In this document: piece after piece, positions 28,326-38,344 of the stretch | How positions within the stretch are numbered: the first letter of the stretch is position 1 | Layout: each line of letters begins with the position of its first letter | NCBI GenBank assembly: GCA_001600695.1 | Contig: BCKQ01000006.1 | Coordinates: 330,153 to 370,703, forward strand | Source of the DNA: Ascoidea asiatica | Lineage: Eukaryota; Ascomycota; Saccharomycetes; Ascoideales; Ascoideaceae | Length of the DNA: 40,551 nucleotides | Direction: 5' to 3' | The notes under the pieces: model-generated | Database searches by the model: none | What the model was told of the DNA's origin: nothing | The model's input: the letters and a program-made list of their open reading frames with translations, nothing else | Translations under genes and position numbers: made by a program

Positions 28326-28509
28326 GTTATAGTTATTATAATTATATACTCTACATATTTCTACTATCTATTCAATGTAATTGTAATTTAATAAATACAA
28401 CTTCATCTCTTTCTCCAGTTTTATCTTCTTTATCTTTCTTATTTTGTTTATTTTGTATTTTGTAATTTGAAGCCAATTTATTGGGTCTCCTTCTCGATGA
28501 CAAACTTTC

Positions 28510-28526
28510 CCGGAAATGATTTCCGG
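28510..28526. promoter_or_regulatory. Perfect 8-1-8 palindrome CCGGAAATGATTTCCGG
   Basis: Fully symmetrical inverted repeat with a single central base. CCG/CGG ends at fixed spacing are typical of dimeric zinc-cluster factors, but I cannot name the factor. It is 264 bp upstream of VPS27. Confidence 0.6.
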
Positions 28527-28536
28527 TACTCGCGAT

Positions 28537-28542
28537 CACGTG
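28537..28542. promoter_or_regulatory. CACGTG E-box
   Basis: ATCACGTG is the Cbf1-type form of the E-box (also bound by other bHLH factors), 11 bp after the palindrome. A centromere was considered because the CDEI element has the same sequence, but no CDEIII-like partner follows. Confidence 0.5.
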
Positions 28543-28789
28543 CTTTGCTTTTGATGTTTTTTGATAACGCCCCTAATTTATTTTCGTCTCAATTTTAGTC
28601 AAATTAACGTCATTTACCGATAACAGGCTGAATAATATATCGTTCCTTAAACAATTAGAATAAACAAGAACAGATAGACAAATAGATAGAAATATAGATA
28701 GATATATTGAATTTATATATAAATCAATTACAAAAAAGAAGAATCATTTAATATATTCAAATACATTTTCTTTATCGAAGTTTCAAATA

Positions 28790-31462
28790 ATGACTTCATG
28801 GTTTTCAAATTTTTCTCCAGATATTTTATCTTTCATTAATGAATCATGTTCAGAATCAATTCCAAATGGTGAAATTGATTTAATGAAATCATTTGAATTA
28901 GTTGATTTAATAAAATGTAAAAAAATTAAAACAAAAGATTTTTTAAAAATTTATGAAAATAAATTAACAAATTCAATTAAAAAACCAATTCAACAATTAT
29001 CTTTTTTAAATTTAATTGATTTATTAATTAAAAATTGTGGTATAAATTTTTCATTAGAAATTTTTAATTCAAATATTAATCAAAATGATAATAATAATAA
29101 TATTAGTAATAATGATAATATTTCAAATGAATATAATAATAATGGTATAAGAAGTTCTTTATTAAATAAATTAATTTATTTATTACATAATATTAATACA
29201 ACTGAATTAATTAAAGATAAAATTTTAGAATTAATTTTAACTTGGAAATTATTATTTGAAAAAAATTTAAATTTAAATAATTCAATAAATTTAGTTTATA
29301 ATCAATTAATTTCTGAAAATTTTAAATTTCCAAATTTAAATTCTTCAAATAATAATAATAATAATAATAATAATTCTAATTCTAATAAACAATTTAATCT
29401 TAATAGTAATTTTCTTGATTCAAAAGTTCCTCCAAATTGGGTTGATTCTGATAATTGTATGATATGTTTTAATAAATTTAGTGTAATTACAAGAAAACAT
29501 CATTGTAGAAATTGTGGTGGTGTATTTTGTCAAAATCATTCTTCAAATAATTTATCTTTACCTTTAATTGGTATTAATGATCCTGTTAGAGTTTGTGATT
29601 CATGTTATGATCAAATGACTTTAAAAAATAAATCAAATTATAATAAATTAAATAAAATTAAAAATAAATTTAAATCAAAAGATAAAGATAAAGATAAAGA
29701 TAAATTTAAAATTAAGAAAAATAATAATGATGATAATGAAGAAGAATTAGATGAAGATTTAAGAAAAGCAATAGAATTATCTTTAAAAGATACAAAAATT
29801 TCAATTTCAAATCCAATTCCAATTATATCTAATCCAATTCCAATACAATCAACAAATAATATAACTAATAATAATAAAGTAGTTGATGAAAATGAAGAAG
29901 ATGATGATGATGAAATTAAAAAAGCAATTCAAGAAAGTTTGAAAGAAATGGAAATTGAAAAAAAAAAAAGAGAACAACAAGAAATACTTCAAAATGAACA
30001 ATTAAATGAAAAAAATAATAATGAAAATTCATTTTATCCATCTTTTGATCAAAATTTACAAAATTCAAATAATTCATATAATATACCAAAAGCAAATATA
30101 CCAAATATTCCAATAAATCAAAATCAAGTTCAAAATTCTGATGAAAGTTCAAATTCAATAGATGTTAATAATTTAATTAATAATAAAATTTCAATAAAAG
30201 ATGAAGAAAATATAAATTTATTTAGTGCTTTAATATCTAAACAAAAAAATGAAATGAATAATAATAATAATAATGGTGGCAATAATGAAATTTTACAAAA
30301 TCAAGAATTACAAGATTTTTATTCAAATGTTATTAGAGTTAGACCAAAATTAACAAAAAATTTAAATGATGATTTAACAAAATATGAAAAATTTGTTGAT
30401 ATGCATAATAAAATTGGAACAATTATGAGATTATATGATTCTTTATTAGAAAAAAGATTAATGGGTATGAGTATAAATAATAATAATAATAATAATACTC
30501 GTAATAATAATGTTGAATATAATGATCCTCAATTACAAAATCAATCTGGATTAGATTATAATCAACAATCTCAAATTCCAAATTCTAATTATTATTCAAA
30601 TGAAATGTATTCAGAACAAATTAATCAACCACAACCTCAACCTCAACAACAACAAAATGAGATACCTCAACAAATGAGTCAAGAAAGTGAAATAAATTAT
30701 CCTCAAAATCCAAATTATCAATCATATAGTGAAGCTTATGAACAACAACCTTATAATCAAAATTATAATCAAAATTATCAGCCAGAATTAAAAAATGATA
30801 ATATTGAACCAAATCCTTCTAAATCATATTATCCTTTAGAACCACCAAGTGAATATTCTAATCCAAATATAGGCTATAATGATTATAATAAGAATAATAA
30901 TATAGGTTTACCATCTGAACCGGAATGGTCACTTCCATCAGATTCAAAACAAAATGTCATATCTACAAATACCCAAAATGGTTTAAATGATAATTTAAAT
31001 GAACAATCAAATAATCTCTTGAATGATTTAAGTAGCGAAATTCCAAATGAACAACATGTGGTCTCAAATGGTCTTGAAGGATTAAATTTTGATTTACCAA
31101 GTGAACCAATAACCGAAACTAATAATAGTGATCAACATGATGTTTATAATAAGGAAGAAATTAAATCACCTGAAAAAAATGAACAATTATATATGGCACC
31201 AGTAAATGAACTGAATTTTGATTATTCAAAAATAACAAATATTAAAACTCCTATATATTCACAAAATATAAATCCAAATGAAGGTAATTCTACAGATATG
31301 AATAATAAATCAACCAATGATACCAAAATAGTTAATTCTAATTTATTTCCTTCAGTTCCAAATGAACCTATTGGAAATGATAATTATTATAATTCTAATT
31401 CAAATTCTAATATCAATACTCCACAAAAAAAGAAAGAAGAAGTTGCTTTGATTGAACTTTAA
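28790..31462 (+). CDS. VPS27: Vps27, ESCRT-0 subunit (VHS-FYVE-UIM)
   Basis: This 890-residue endosomal sorting protein has a VHS domain at residues 1 to about 190 with an Asn-rich insert near 98-125. A FYVE zinc finger follows at about 214-285 (W217, eight Cys/His, R235-KHHCR signature binding PI3P), then two ubiquitin-interacting motifs at about 320-340 (EDLRKAIELSLKD) and 372-392 (DEIKKAIQESLKE). A coiled region for the Hse1 partner is at about 515-560, and the rest is a long Asn/Gln/Pro-rich tail. The tail has LPSEPEW, LPSEPIT and FPSVPNEP, which resemble the PS(D/E)P motifs that bind Vps23 of ESCRT-I, and ends in LIEL, a clathrin-box-like end. It is longer than the 622-residue S. cerevisiae protein because of low-complexity inserts. 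Confidence 0.95.
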   Translation: MTSWFSNFSPDILSFINESCSESIPNGEIDLMKSFELVDLIKCKKIKTKDFLKIYENKLTNSIKKPIQQLSFLNLIDLLIKNCGINFSLEIFNSNINQNDNNNNISNNDNISNEYNNNGIRSSLLNKLIYLLHNINTTELIKDKILELILTWKLLFEKNLNLNNSINLVYNQLISENFKFPNLNSSNNNNNNNNNSNSNKQFNLNSNFLDSKVPPNWVDSDNCMICFNKFSVITRKHHCRNCGGVFCQNHSSNNLSLPLIGINDPVRVCDSCYDQMTLKNKSNYNKLNKIKNKFKSKDKDKDKDKFKIKKNNNDDNEEELDEDLRKAIELSLKDTKISISNPIPIISNPIPIQSTNNITNNNKVVDENEEDDDDEIKKAIQESLKEMEIEKKKREQQEILQNEQLNEKNNNENSFYPSFDQNLQNSNNSYNIPKANIPNIPINQNQVQNSDESSNSIDVNNLINNKISIKDEENINLFSALISKQKNEMNNNNNNGGNNEILQNQELQDFYSNVIRVRPKLTKNLNDDLTKYEKFVDMHNKIGTIMRLYDSLLEKRLMGMSINNNNNNNTRNNNVEYNDPQLQNQSGLDYNQQSQIPNSNYYSNEMYSEQINQPQPQPQQQQNEIPQQMSQESEINYPQNPNYQSYSEAYEQQPYNQNYNQNYQPELKNDNIEPNPSKSYYPLEPPSEYSNPNIGYNDYNKNNNIGLPSEPEWSLPSDSKQNVISTNTQNGLNDNLNEQSNNLLNDLSSEIPNEQHVVSNGLEGLNFDLPSEPITETNNSDQHDVYNKEEIKSPEKNEQLYMAPVNELNFDYSKITNIKTPIYSQNINPNEGNSTDMNNKSTNDTKIVNSNLFPSVPNEPIGNDNYYNSNSNSNINTPQKKKEEVALIEL

Positions 31463-32815
31463 GAAAAAAAGAAAAAAACATTAAACAGTACGGCTAATGT
31501 ACTTCAAAGTCTTGAAATATATATCTGATTTCATCTATTATTATGGAAATTAATTGGGTTTTATTGGATCAAAGATATGAAATTCAGTATATTTTATTAT
31601 TTAATTCCATAATATATTAATTATTTTAAATTAAAATATTTGTAACTGAGACCAAGACTCCGGGTCTATTAAACATGAGACGCCGTTGTATGCACTTGCA
31701 AGACCTCCAACGCATTCCTCGGCGTTATATTGAAATTTGGGTACTCATAATGCACCGCCACAGTTGTGTTTATCAATTGCCAGAAAATAACAATAGAAGT
31801 CCCCATTGGGGGTAGCGTGGCTAGTCACGCGAACTTTTTTTGTTTTTGTTTTTACCAACAACATTGGCACTCCTTCTCCATTGGGAATTGTGGCTGGGTA
31901 CAATTACCTTATAAGCTTGAAATAATATCCTTTATAGAAGGTATTTAAAGTAGTAATATTCTGCTATATATATAATATATTCCATAGAAGTAGGGATACT
32001 TTGTGGTGTCCCTTGCCTTTGCTCAGCCTCAAAGCGGGCTTTCCCTTACAGTGTCAGCTTTGCCCAGCTTCGCTCAGCTTCAGTTACGGCAAATTGTAAG
32101 TGATTCCAAATTGTGTTTGGATTGCGCTTGAGTTGCATTGCAATAATTCTATTTCCATCATTTAATTTCAATAATTCTATTCCAGTTGTAAATTGTAAAA
32201 AGTAAAATGGCTGTAAATTCAGTAATATTCAATAATATTCAAATTTAAATTTAAATTTAGTAATCAAATCATAATCATTAAAACTTATCAAAACTCTCCA
32301 GATAAACAATCAAAAAGAATAAAAAGAAAAACTATTCAAAACTTAAGCTTCCTTTTCAATCGTTTCTTATTCAAATCATTAATAGAATCATCTAATTCAT
32401 TCAGTAATACATTCAGTAAACTAATTTAATAACAAATAATCTTTACTCTTCAATTCCATCACTCATATTTTTTTTTTTTGAATCTTTATTCATAATCAAT
32501 CTCATCGACTTTATATTTTTCTTCTTAATCAATTCTTATATTATTTACTGAATTCAAATCAATTCTTCACTTAGTATTTCAACCAAGTTTCAATTTTAAA
32601 AAATCATTCATATATTTACATATATTTATGATATGATGATAAGAATTTAATCAATTTGATTATCATTATTAATATTGATTATAATTACAATTCCATTCGT
32701 TTTTTTAAGTATTTTTTTTCAAAACTTCAAAACTTCAAAAGTCCAATAAATAATTATCAAAATTACATATATTCATAGTATATAATTTAACAATTTAATA
32801 ATAAATCCAATTATT
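31463..32815. promoter_or_regulatory. Intergenic region upstream of SAK1
   Basis: 1.35 kb between two plus-strand genes. The span 31640-31900 and about 32000-32110 is GC-richer; it contains a near-perfect 14-bp palindrome at 31816-31829 (CGTGGCTAGTCACG) and two-fold short repeats (CTCAGC, CAGCTT). The last 550 bp before SAK1 are AT-rich with a T12 tract at about 32468, two CATTCAGTAA units near 32400 and (AATTT)n sequence near 32245, and look like a long 5' leader. The 60-codon frame at 31766 has no ATG and is not called a gene. Confidence 0.6.
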
Positions 32816-35800
32816 ATGAACAAGAATATAGATAATTCTCATATAAAAATTAAAGAATTTTCAAAAGTAAATATCTCAAGAAATAATGAAACAAATAATA
32901 AAATTTTAAATGATATTGAAATTATTAAAAAATTAGGTTCTGGTCAATATGGTAAAGTAATTTTAGGTTTTGATAATTCATTATCTGAATATGTTGCAAT
33001 AAAAGAAATTTCAAAATTTACAAAAAAAAAACTACCTTCTCCAGTAAATATTCGTAATAATAATAATAATAATAAATTAAATGGTAATAGTAATGGTAAT
33101 GAAAATGGTCATCATGGAAATTCAATTGAAAATAAATTAATTTTAAGAAAAAATTCAAATAATATTGAAAGTAAAATTTATCATGAAATTAAAATTATGA
33201 GAAAAACAAATAATCAACATCAAAATATACTTAAATTATTTAAAATTTTTAATGATAAAAATTTTAAAAATATTTATTTAATTTTAGAATATTGTAAAAA
33301 TGGTGAAATTCAATGGTTATCAAATTCAAATATAAATTTTAATTCAATTAAAAATTTAAATAATTTAATAAATTTTTTTAAACAAATTTATTCTGGACTT
33401 TCATTTTTAAAAAAAAAAAATATTATTCATAGAGATATAAAACCTTCAAATTTATTAATTAATAATCAAAATTTAATAAAAATTAGTGATTTTGGTGTAA
33501 GTTATACAATTGATAATGATTTACAAATTAAAAATAAAGTTATTCAAAAAGAATTATCAAGAACTGTTGGAACTCCAGCTTTTTTACCTCCTGAATTATG
33601 TGGTTTAAAGAAAAAAATAAAAAAATCAACTGAGAATAATAATAATAATAATGGTTTAGTTTATTCAGATTCTACAATGAGTATAACTTCTTCTTTATCT
33701 CAATTTTCAATAGAAAGTTCATTAATGCCAAATAATAATTGTAATCCAGATGAAATAGAAATAAATTATTTATTTGATTATCAAATTGATATTTGGGCTT
33801 TAGGAATAACTTTATATTGTTTAATTTATAATAAATTACCAATATCCGCTTTTAATGAATATGAATTATTTGATAAAATTATTAATGAAAATATTATTAT
33901 TCCAAATGATTCAGAATCTTTATTATTTCATACAATTTCAAATGATTTAGATAAATTAAATTTTATTAGATTTAAAAATTTATTATTTAATAATTTATTA
34001 ATTAAAAATCCTGAAATTAGAATTTCAATTGAAGATTTATTAAATAATGATATATTTAATGATATTAATAATTTTAATGATCAATCTGATAAATTAAATT
34101 TTTTTGAAACAAATGGAAAATTTCAAAAAAATATTAATATAAATATAAATAAAAATATAAATTATATTCCATCTTCTTCAATCTTCTTAAATAAAAAATC
34201 AATAACTGGAAAAAGTTTTGAAAATTTAATTGAAACATCTAATGGTTTTATAAAACCTTCAAATATTAATAATAACCAAAAGAAAAATATTTCAAGAAGA
34301 CCATCCGAATCAAATTCTGAAATTTATATAAATACAACTCATCCAAGAAAATTAAATAATAAATCTTCAAATCTTTTATTATTAAATAGAAATACTTATA
34401 TGAAAGTTTCTCCTTCTCAGAAATCTTTAAGATCTAATAATTCAAAATTATCTTTAAATTCTCTTCCTTCTCCAAATAATCTTGAAAATAGAAATTTCTC
34501 AAATTCAAATTCAAATTCCAATACCAATTCTAATATAAACTCTAATACTATTTCTAATACCAACACAAATTTTAATCATATTAAGGATCATAATAATAAT
34601 ACCAAAAATAATACTATATCAAATTCTTCAAGCTATAATTCTAATCCAAGTTCAAATTTAAATTCAAACTTCAGTGATGCTAAAAGTGATAGAGATGCAT
34701 TCAAAAGGCTGCATTCTTCACATCCTTCAATTGTAAGTGCCAATACCATTTTTTCAAATACATCTTCTTTAGTAACAAATTCCTCAATATCTTCAAATGC
34801 ATTACTATCTAAGAAATCGCCAAATGGATTTTCTCGATTAAAAAAAAAATTATCAAAAATGCTTATAAGTGGAGGTTCTAATCATTCCCATGAACATAGA
34901 GTTCATTCACCTCCAAAAATCAATCGAAATTCCAATAGGGATTCATCTTTATCAAATTCTTATGCATCTATAAATAGTACAAGTAGTTCAGACTCTTATT
35001 CATTGAAAAATGAATCAAGGAAAAATAATGATAGCCAAAGTAATCTTTCTTATATAACTGCAACCTCAAATCCAAATGATATTAATAAAGTTCTGGTAAC
35101 AGACTCAGGTGGTATATCCCTACCACCCAATAGAAATCATTTTTTGAATTCCCCATCCACTTATACTGTCAATTCTTTACTTTCTTCTCCATCGATTGTT
35201 TCTAGAAACTCAAGAGGCTCAAAAAATGCAACTCCTTCATCTTTAATTTCTAGAAATAATCATTCGACCCATCTGAGAAAAAAATCAAAAACATCGACTT
35301 CTTCAATTATATATGATGACTTATTATCATCAAGTACTTCCAATACAAATAATACAACAGCGACTAGAACAGAATCCAATACTACTACAAACACTACATT
35401 TAACTCTTCTTCTAAAATTTATAATCAACTACAGTCACATTCCCAATCTTCAAATCTTGGTTCGATGGGGTTAGGTATAAATATGCCAGCTACTTCTAGT
35501 GAACAATGTCTTTTACAAGAAAGAATTAAGTTTAAATATAATCATCAGAACTCTAGTTATACTGATGAACAAAGTAAATCTTCAAGTGTTATTAAAAATA
35601 GCATTTCTGGGGGTTCAATACCAATTGATAATAAAGGATTAACTATAAAGTTAGTGAACAGTATGGAAAACATGGATACTAGTTTTACTAGTTCTGAAAT
35701 GAGTGCTAAAGATATAAGTGAATATTTTGCTGGGTTCTCGCCTTCACCAGAGAAAAAAAACTATGAAGGAATTTCTTCATCTCCTGAAGACAATGTATTA

Positions 35801-36607
35801 AATGAAGATGACGAGTTAAATATAACTGATAATAATGGAAACCCAAATACTACTAATAGCAGTGGGCGTTCTCATAATAATGAAAGCATTATTCAACATG
35901 ATAATTTACTGATTGATGATTCAAATACTCAGGATTCTTTTTCAGAGTCAGATTTTGACGCTACAGAAGACCGAACGACAAATTTTTTTGATTCTGGAAA
36001 TACAAGTAATAATATTATGAGCTTACTAGGTAAAAGTATAAAGCCTATTAATCGATCATTTATAACCTTTCACTCTAGAGATAGTAGCTTTTTAGATAAT
36101 GATGCTTTAACAGATAATGAAAAAGAATTTACAGATAGAAAAAATCATGAATCTATTCATGAAGATTTTGACGGGTTTGAAGACGAAGAAGAACAAAAAA
36201 TGGTACCATCAGCTGCGAAACTTAATCTTCATCAGTATCTAATGAGTAGTGGATCTGGTAAGGGAAAAAATATCTCTACTTCTAACAGATGCTCAATAAT
36301 AGATGATGAATCTGAAGGTGAAGATTTATCCTCAGAAGATGATTTTTCTGATGTAAATGATAGCCACATTAAAGAATTACCTTTTGATATGAAAGCTGAG
36401 AAAGAATATGATGATTTTTTTCTTGATCGAGCTCCAGAAGAAGGGGTTGAAAAAAATATTTCAAATTCATTACATTTCTCAAGTGATAATAAGGTACCTA
36501 AGAATAAATTTATTCCAAAAATCAAGTATTCAATTTCTAAGTCTCCATCACATAGAAAATTTCAATCTGTCAATGATTATCTTGATAATTTAGATAATAA
36601 GGGTTAA
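32816..36607 (+). CDS. SAK1: Sak1/Tos3-type Snf1-activating kinase
   Basis: A Ser/Thr kinase of 1263 residues. The catalytic domain occupies about residues 35-420: glycine loop LGSGQYGKV, lysine K63, HRDIKPSN with D207, DFG at D225, activation loop RTVGTPAFLPPELC (T250, T253). The last motif is characteristic of the CaMKK-like Sak1/Tos3/Elm1 group that phosphorylates the Snf1 activation loop when glucose is low. Asn-rich inserts lie between beta-3 and helix C (about 76-115) and after the activation loop (about 275-320). The C-terminal 830 residues are Ser/Asn-rich and disordered with acidic patches near 1080-1200. Sak1 is favoured over Elm1 by the loop sequence, while Tos3 cannot be excluded. 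Codon use is extremely AT-rich in the kinase domain and more mixed in the tail. Confidence 0.85.
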   Translation: MNKNIDNSHIKIKEFSKVNISRNNETNNKILNDIEIIKKLGSGQYGKVILGFDNSLSEYVAIKEISKFTKKKLPSPVNIRNNNNNNKLNGNSNGNENGHHGNSIENKLILRKNSNNIESKIYHEIKIMRKTNNQHQNILKLFKIFNDKNFKNIYLILEYCKNGEIQWLSNSNINFNSIKNLNNLINFFKQIYSGLSFLKKKNIIHRDIKPSNLLINNQNLIKISDFGVSYTIDNDLQIKNKVIQKELSRTVGTPAFLPPELCGLKKKIKKSTENNNNNNGLVYSDSTMSITSSLSQFSIESSLMPNNNCNPDEIEINYLFDYQIDIWALGITLYCLIYNKLPISAFNEYELFDKIINENIIIPNDSESLLFHTISNDLDKLNFIRFKNLLFNNLLIKNPEIRISIEDLLNNDIFNDINNFNDQSDKLNFFETNGKFQKNINININKNINYIPSSSIFLNKKSITGKSFENLIETSNGFIKPSNINNNQKKNISRRPSESNSEIYINTTHPRKLNNKSSNLLLLNRNTYMKVSPSQKSLRSNNSKLSLNSLPSPNNLENRNFSNSNSNSNTNSNINSNTISNTNTNFNHIKDHNNNTKNNTISNSSSYNSNPSSNLNSNFSDAKSDRDAFKRLHSSHPSIVSANTIFSNTSSLVTNSSISSNALLSKKSPNGFSRLKKKLSKMLISGGSNHSHEHRVHSPPKINRNSNRDSSLSNSYASINSTSSSDSYSLKNESRKNNDSQSNLSYITATSNPNDINKVLVTDSGGISLPPNRNHFLNSPSTYTVNSLLSSPSIVSRNSRGSKNATPSSLISRNNHSTHLRKKSKTSTSSIIYDDLLSSSTSNTNNTTATRTESNTTTNTTFNSSSKIYNQLQSHSQSSNLGSMGLGINMPATSSEQCLLQERIKFKYNHQNSSYTDEQSKSSSVIKNSISGGSIPIDNKGLTIKLVNSMENMDTSFTSSEMSAKDISEYFAGFSPSPEKKNYEGISSSPEDNVLNEDDELNITDNNGNPNTTNSSGRSHNNESIIQHDNLLIDDSNTQDSFSESDFDATEDRTTNFFDSGNTSNNIMSLLGKSIKPINRSFITFHSRDSSFLDNDALTDNEKEFTDRKNHESIHEDFDGFEDEEEQKMVPSAAKLNLHQYLMSSGSGKGKNISTSNRCSIIDDESEGEDLSSEDDFSDVNDSHIKELPFDMKAEKEYDDFFLDRAPEEGVEKNISNSLHFSSDNKVPKNKFIPKIKYSISKSPSHRKFQSVNDYLDNLDNKG

Positions 36608-36970
36608 TAAAATTAACATTTCTTATCATTTCTTAACATTTCTTAACATTTCTTAAAAATTTTTAAATTTTTTTTTCTCTATAATATTGACATTAACATT
36701 GAATATCGATAATATGCTCACTATCATTTTCCGCTAACAATTTTTGCTATATATTTTTTTTATTATTACAGAAACTACTTACTTTCTTTTATATTGTATT
36801 TTACTTGCTTTTTCTTCATAAAATTTCATAGGCTTTATTACCTTTATATAATATATATAGTATAACTTATTAAATAAGGCGTATTGATTAAAATCACTCA
36901 AATGTCAATCTGAGATTGATATTATAATAAATACTATTCAATGACCATTGATTGAAATTGAATTTCAAAA
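36608..36970. terminator. Convergent 3' region of SAK1 and the Maf-like gene
   Basis: 363 bp between two convergent stop codons. It opens with four tandem 10-mers and contains a TATATA-rich stretch near 36845-36863 that fits a yeast 3'-end efficiency element usable from either side. No gene is seen. Confidence 0.45.
36613..36652. repeat. Tandem 10-mer, four copies of TTAACATTTC
   Basis: Four units with a single mismatch in the second, beginning six bases after the SAK1 stop codon; a likely slippage repeat in the 3' untranslated region. Confidence 0.85.
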
Positions 36971-37627
36971 TCATATCTCACACATTATAGTTAATAATTT
37001 ATATGTATTTCTTAATGGTAATCCAACAACATTGTAATAATCACCCTTAATTCCAGAAATTAACAAAGCTCCTAATCCTTGGATTTTATAACCGCCAGCA
37101 GCATTTAAACCATCTTTAGATTGAGCATAATGCATTAAAAAATCATCAGTAATTGATCTATCCATAAATACAATTGATTCTTCTATAAAATTTTGTTTAG
37201 ATATTAATCCCTTTGGCCCAAATCTATATACTGCAACACCAGTCAAAACAGATTGATCTTTTGGTGAATTTAAGATTTTTTTTAATGAATTGAAATTATC
37301 TTGTGAATCAATAGGTTTCTCAAAAATCACTCCATTGCATTCAACTATTGTGTCTGCAGATAATAGAATTGTCTCTTTGATATTTTCTTCTTTCATTAAT
37401 TGATTGAATACATATTCACCTTTATTAATTGCAGTGTTTAAAACATACTCTTTTGGAGTGAATTTACTCTTATCTAAATCTTCCGCATATCCAGAAGGAA
37501 TGATTTCAATTTTATCTCTTTCTATCCCCATTTGAAGTAAAATTTCCAACCTTCTTGGAGAAGAAGAAGCTAGAATAAACCTATAATTTCCTCTATTTAT
37601 TTTAGAATAAACTAATTCTTTTTCCAT
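36971..37627 (-). CDS. Maf-family nucleotide pyrophosphatase
   Basis: This 218-residue protein carries all Maf/septum-formation motifs: LASSSPRR (19-26), catalytic-region SADTIV with D92, TGVAV, and the C-terminal DGLNAAGGYKIQGLGALL followed by KGDYYNVVGLPL. Maf proteins hydrolyse dTTP, UTP or modified nucleotides to the monophosphate, a house-cleaning role; the yeast relative is YOR111W, whose substrate is not settled. The length is normal. The start at 37627 (MEKELVYS) leaves the usual short leader before the first beta strand. It is convergent with SAK1. Confidence 0.93.
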   Translation of the reverse strand: MEKELVYSKINRGNYRFILASSSPRRLEILLQMGIERDKIEIIPSGYAEDLDKSKFTPKEYVLNTAINKGEYVFNQLMKEENIKETILLSADTIVECNGVIFEKPIDSQDNFNSLKKILNSPKDQSVLTGVAVYRFGPKGLISKQNFIEESIVFMDRSITDDFLMHYAQSKDGLNAAGGYKIQGLGALLISGIKGDYYNVVGLPLRNTYKLLTIMCEI

Positions 37628-38344
37628 TTTGCTTATACCTTTTCCAGTATTTGAGTTACAATTAGTATTTCAATTTAAAAAAACCCAAAATCAATCTATC
37701 TTAAAATTTATAAAATCATCATTTTAAAATTGAATTCAATGGTCCTTTGGAAAAGAGCAATCTCAATGACCAATCTTAATGATTTCCTTCTTCAAGTTCA
37801 ATGAAAATAAATCAAACTCAAATTTTGAGTTCAACTGCTATAGAGCACGCAACAAAATTACTAATCATCGCCTGCGTTGGATCATACTAAATAGGCAATT
37901 GTGGCTGATTATATTAGAATCAAATCAGTTTCTAGAGTTATAAATGAAAGAGTTCAATCTAAGCGATTAATACTGTATTTTGTTTTTTATTAAGCCAAAA
38001 AAAAAATTTTTTGAGAAACTATTTAGTAATTTCACAACTAAAATAATTCTTTGAGAAAATTGTAAATAAAAATTCAAAAATTAATTAATTGCCATGATAT
38101 TTAACTTTATAGAAGAACCCAATTATGAAGATTGCCTATAAAGCTTTGATTTTTTGTGTGTCTGGGTTCGATATAACGTTAAAAGTAAGTAACCTCTACA
38201 GCCCTTAATATATGTCAGGTGATAGTGTTGACGCCAATATAAAGGGTTTTAATATAAAGTCACGCGATCGTTTGAAAACCAATTTAAAGGTTGCCTAATA
38301 TTTTTTATTATTTTTCAAAAATATAAACATTTGAAACGTAACAA
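37628..38344. other. Intergenic region with one small uncertain frame
   Basis: The first 110 bp serve as the Maf-like gene's promoter. An ATG frame of 54 codons at 37779-37943 (plus) contains an Arg/Trp-rich stretch (RLRWIILNRQLW) and overlaps another coding-like frame, so it may be the tip of the decayed sequence further right. From 37944 to 38344 I see nothing beyond AT-rich sequence. Confidence 0.3.

Larger units (their letters stand above)
28326..28789. promoter_or_regulatory. GRX2 3' flank and VPS27 promoter
   Basis: 464 bp between two plus-strand genes. The GRX2 end has TATATA and AATAAA-like 3'-end elements. The centre (28490-28570) is GC-richer and holds a perfect palindrome and an E-box, listed separately. 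The 100 bp before VPS27 are AT-rich with GATAGA repeats. Confidence 0.6.

Noticed and set aside
28537-28640. Point centromere, because ATCACGTG matches the CDEI element.
   Set aside because: No CDEIII-like element with a CCGAA core follows at the expected distance on either strand.
5985-36607. Deciding between CUG-Leu and CUG-Ser genetic code.
   Set aside because: The few CTG codons (for example in MON2 near 10339 and 10390) are at positions I cannot tie to an invariant Leu or Ser, so no call is made.
38155-38185. tRNA B-box, from GGGTTCGAT near 38163.
   Set aside because: The closing CC and any A-box or cloverleaf stems are missing. No other GGTTCGA-type T-loop was found on either strand.
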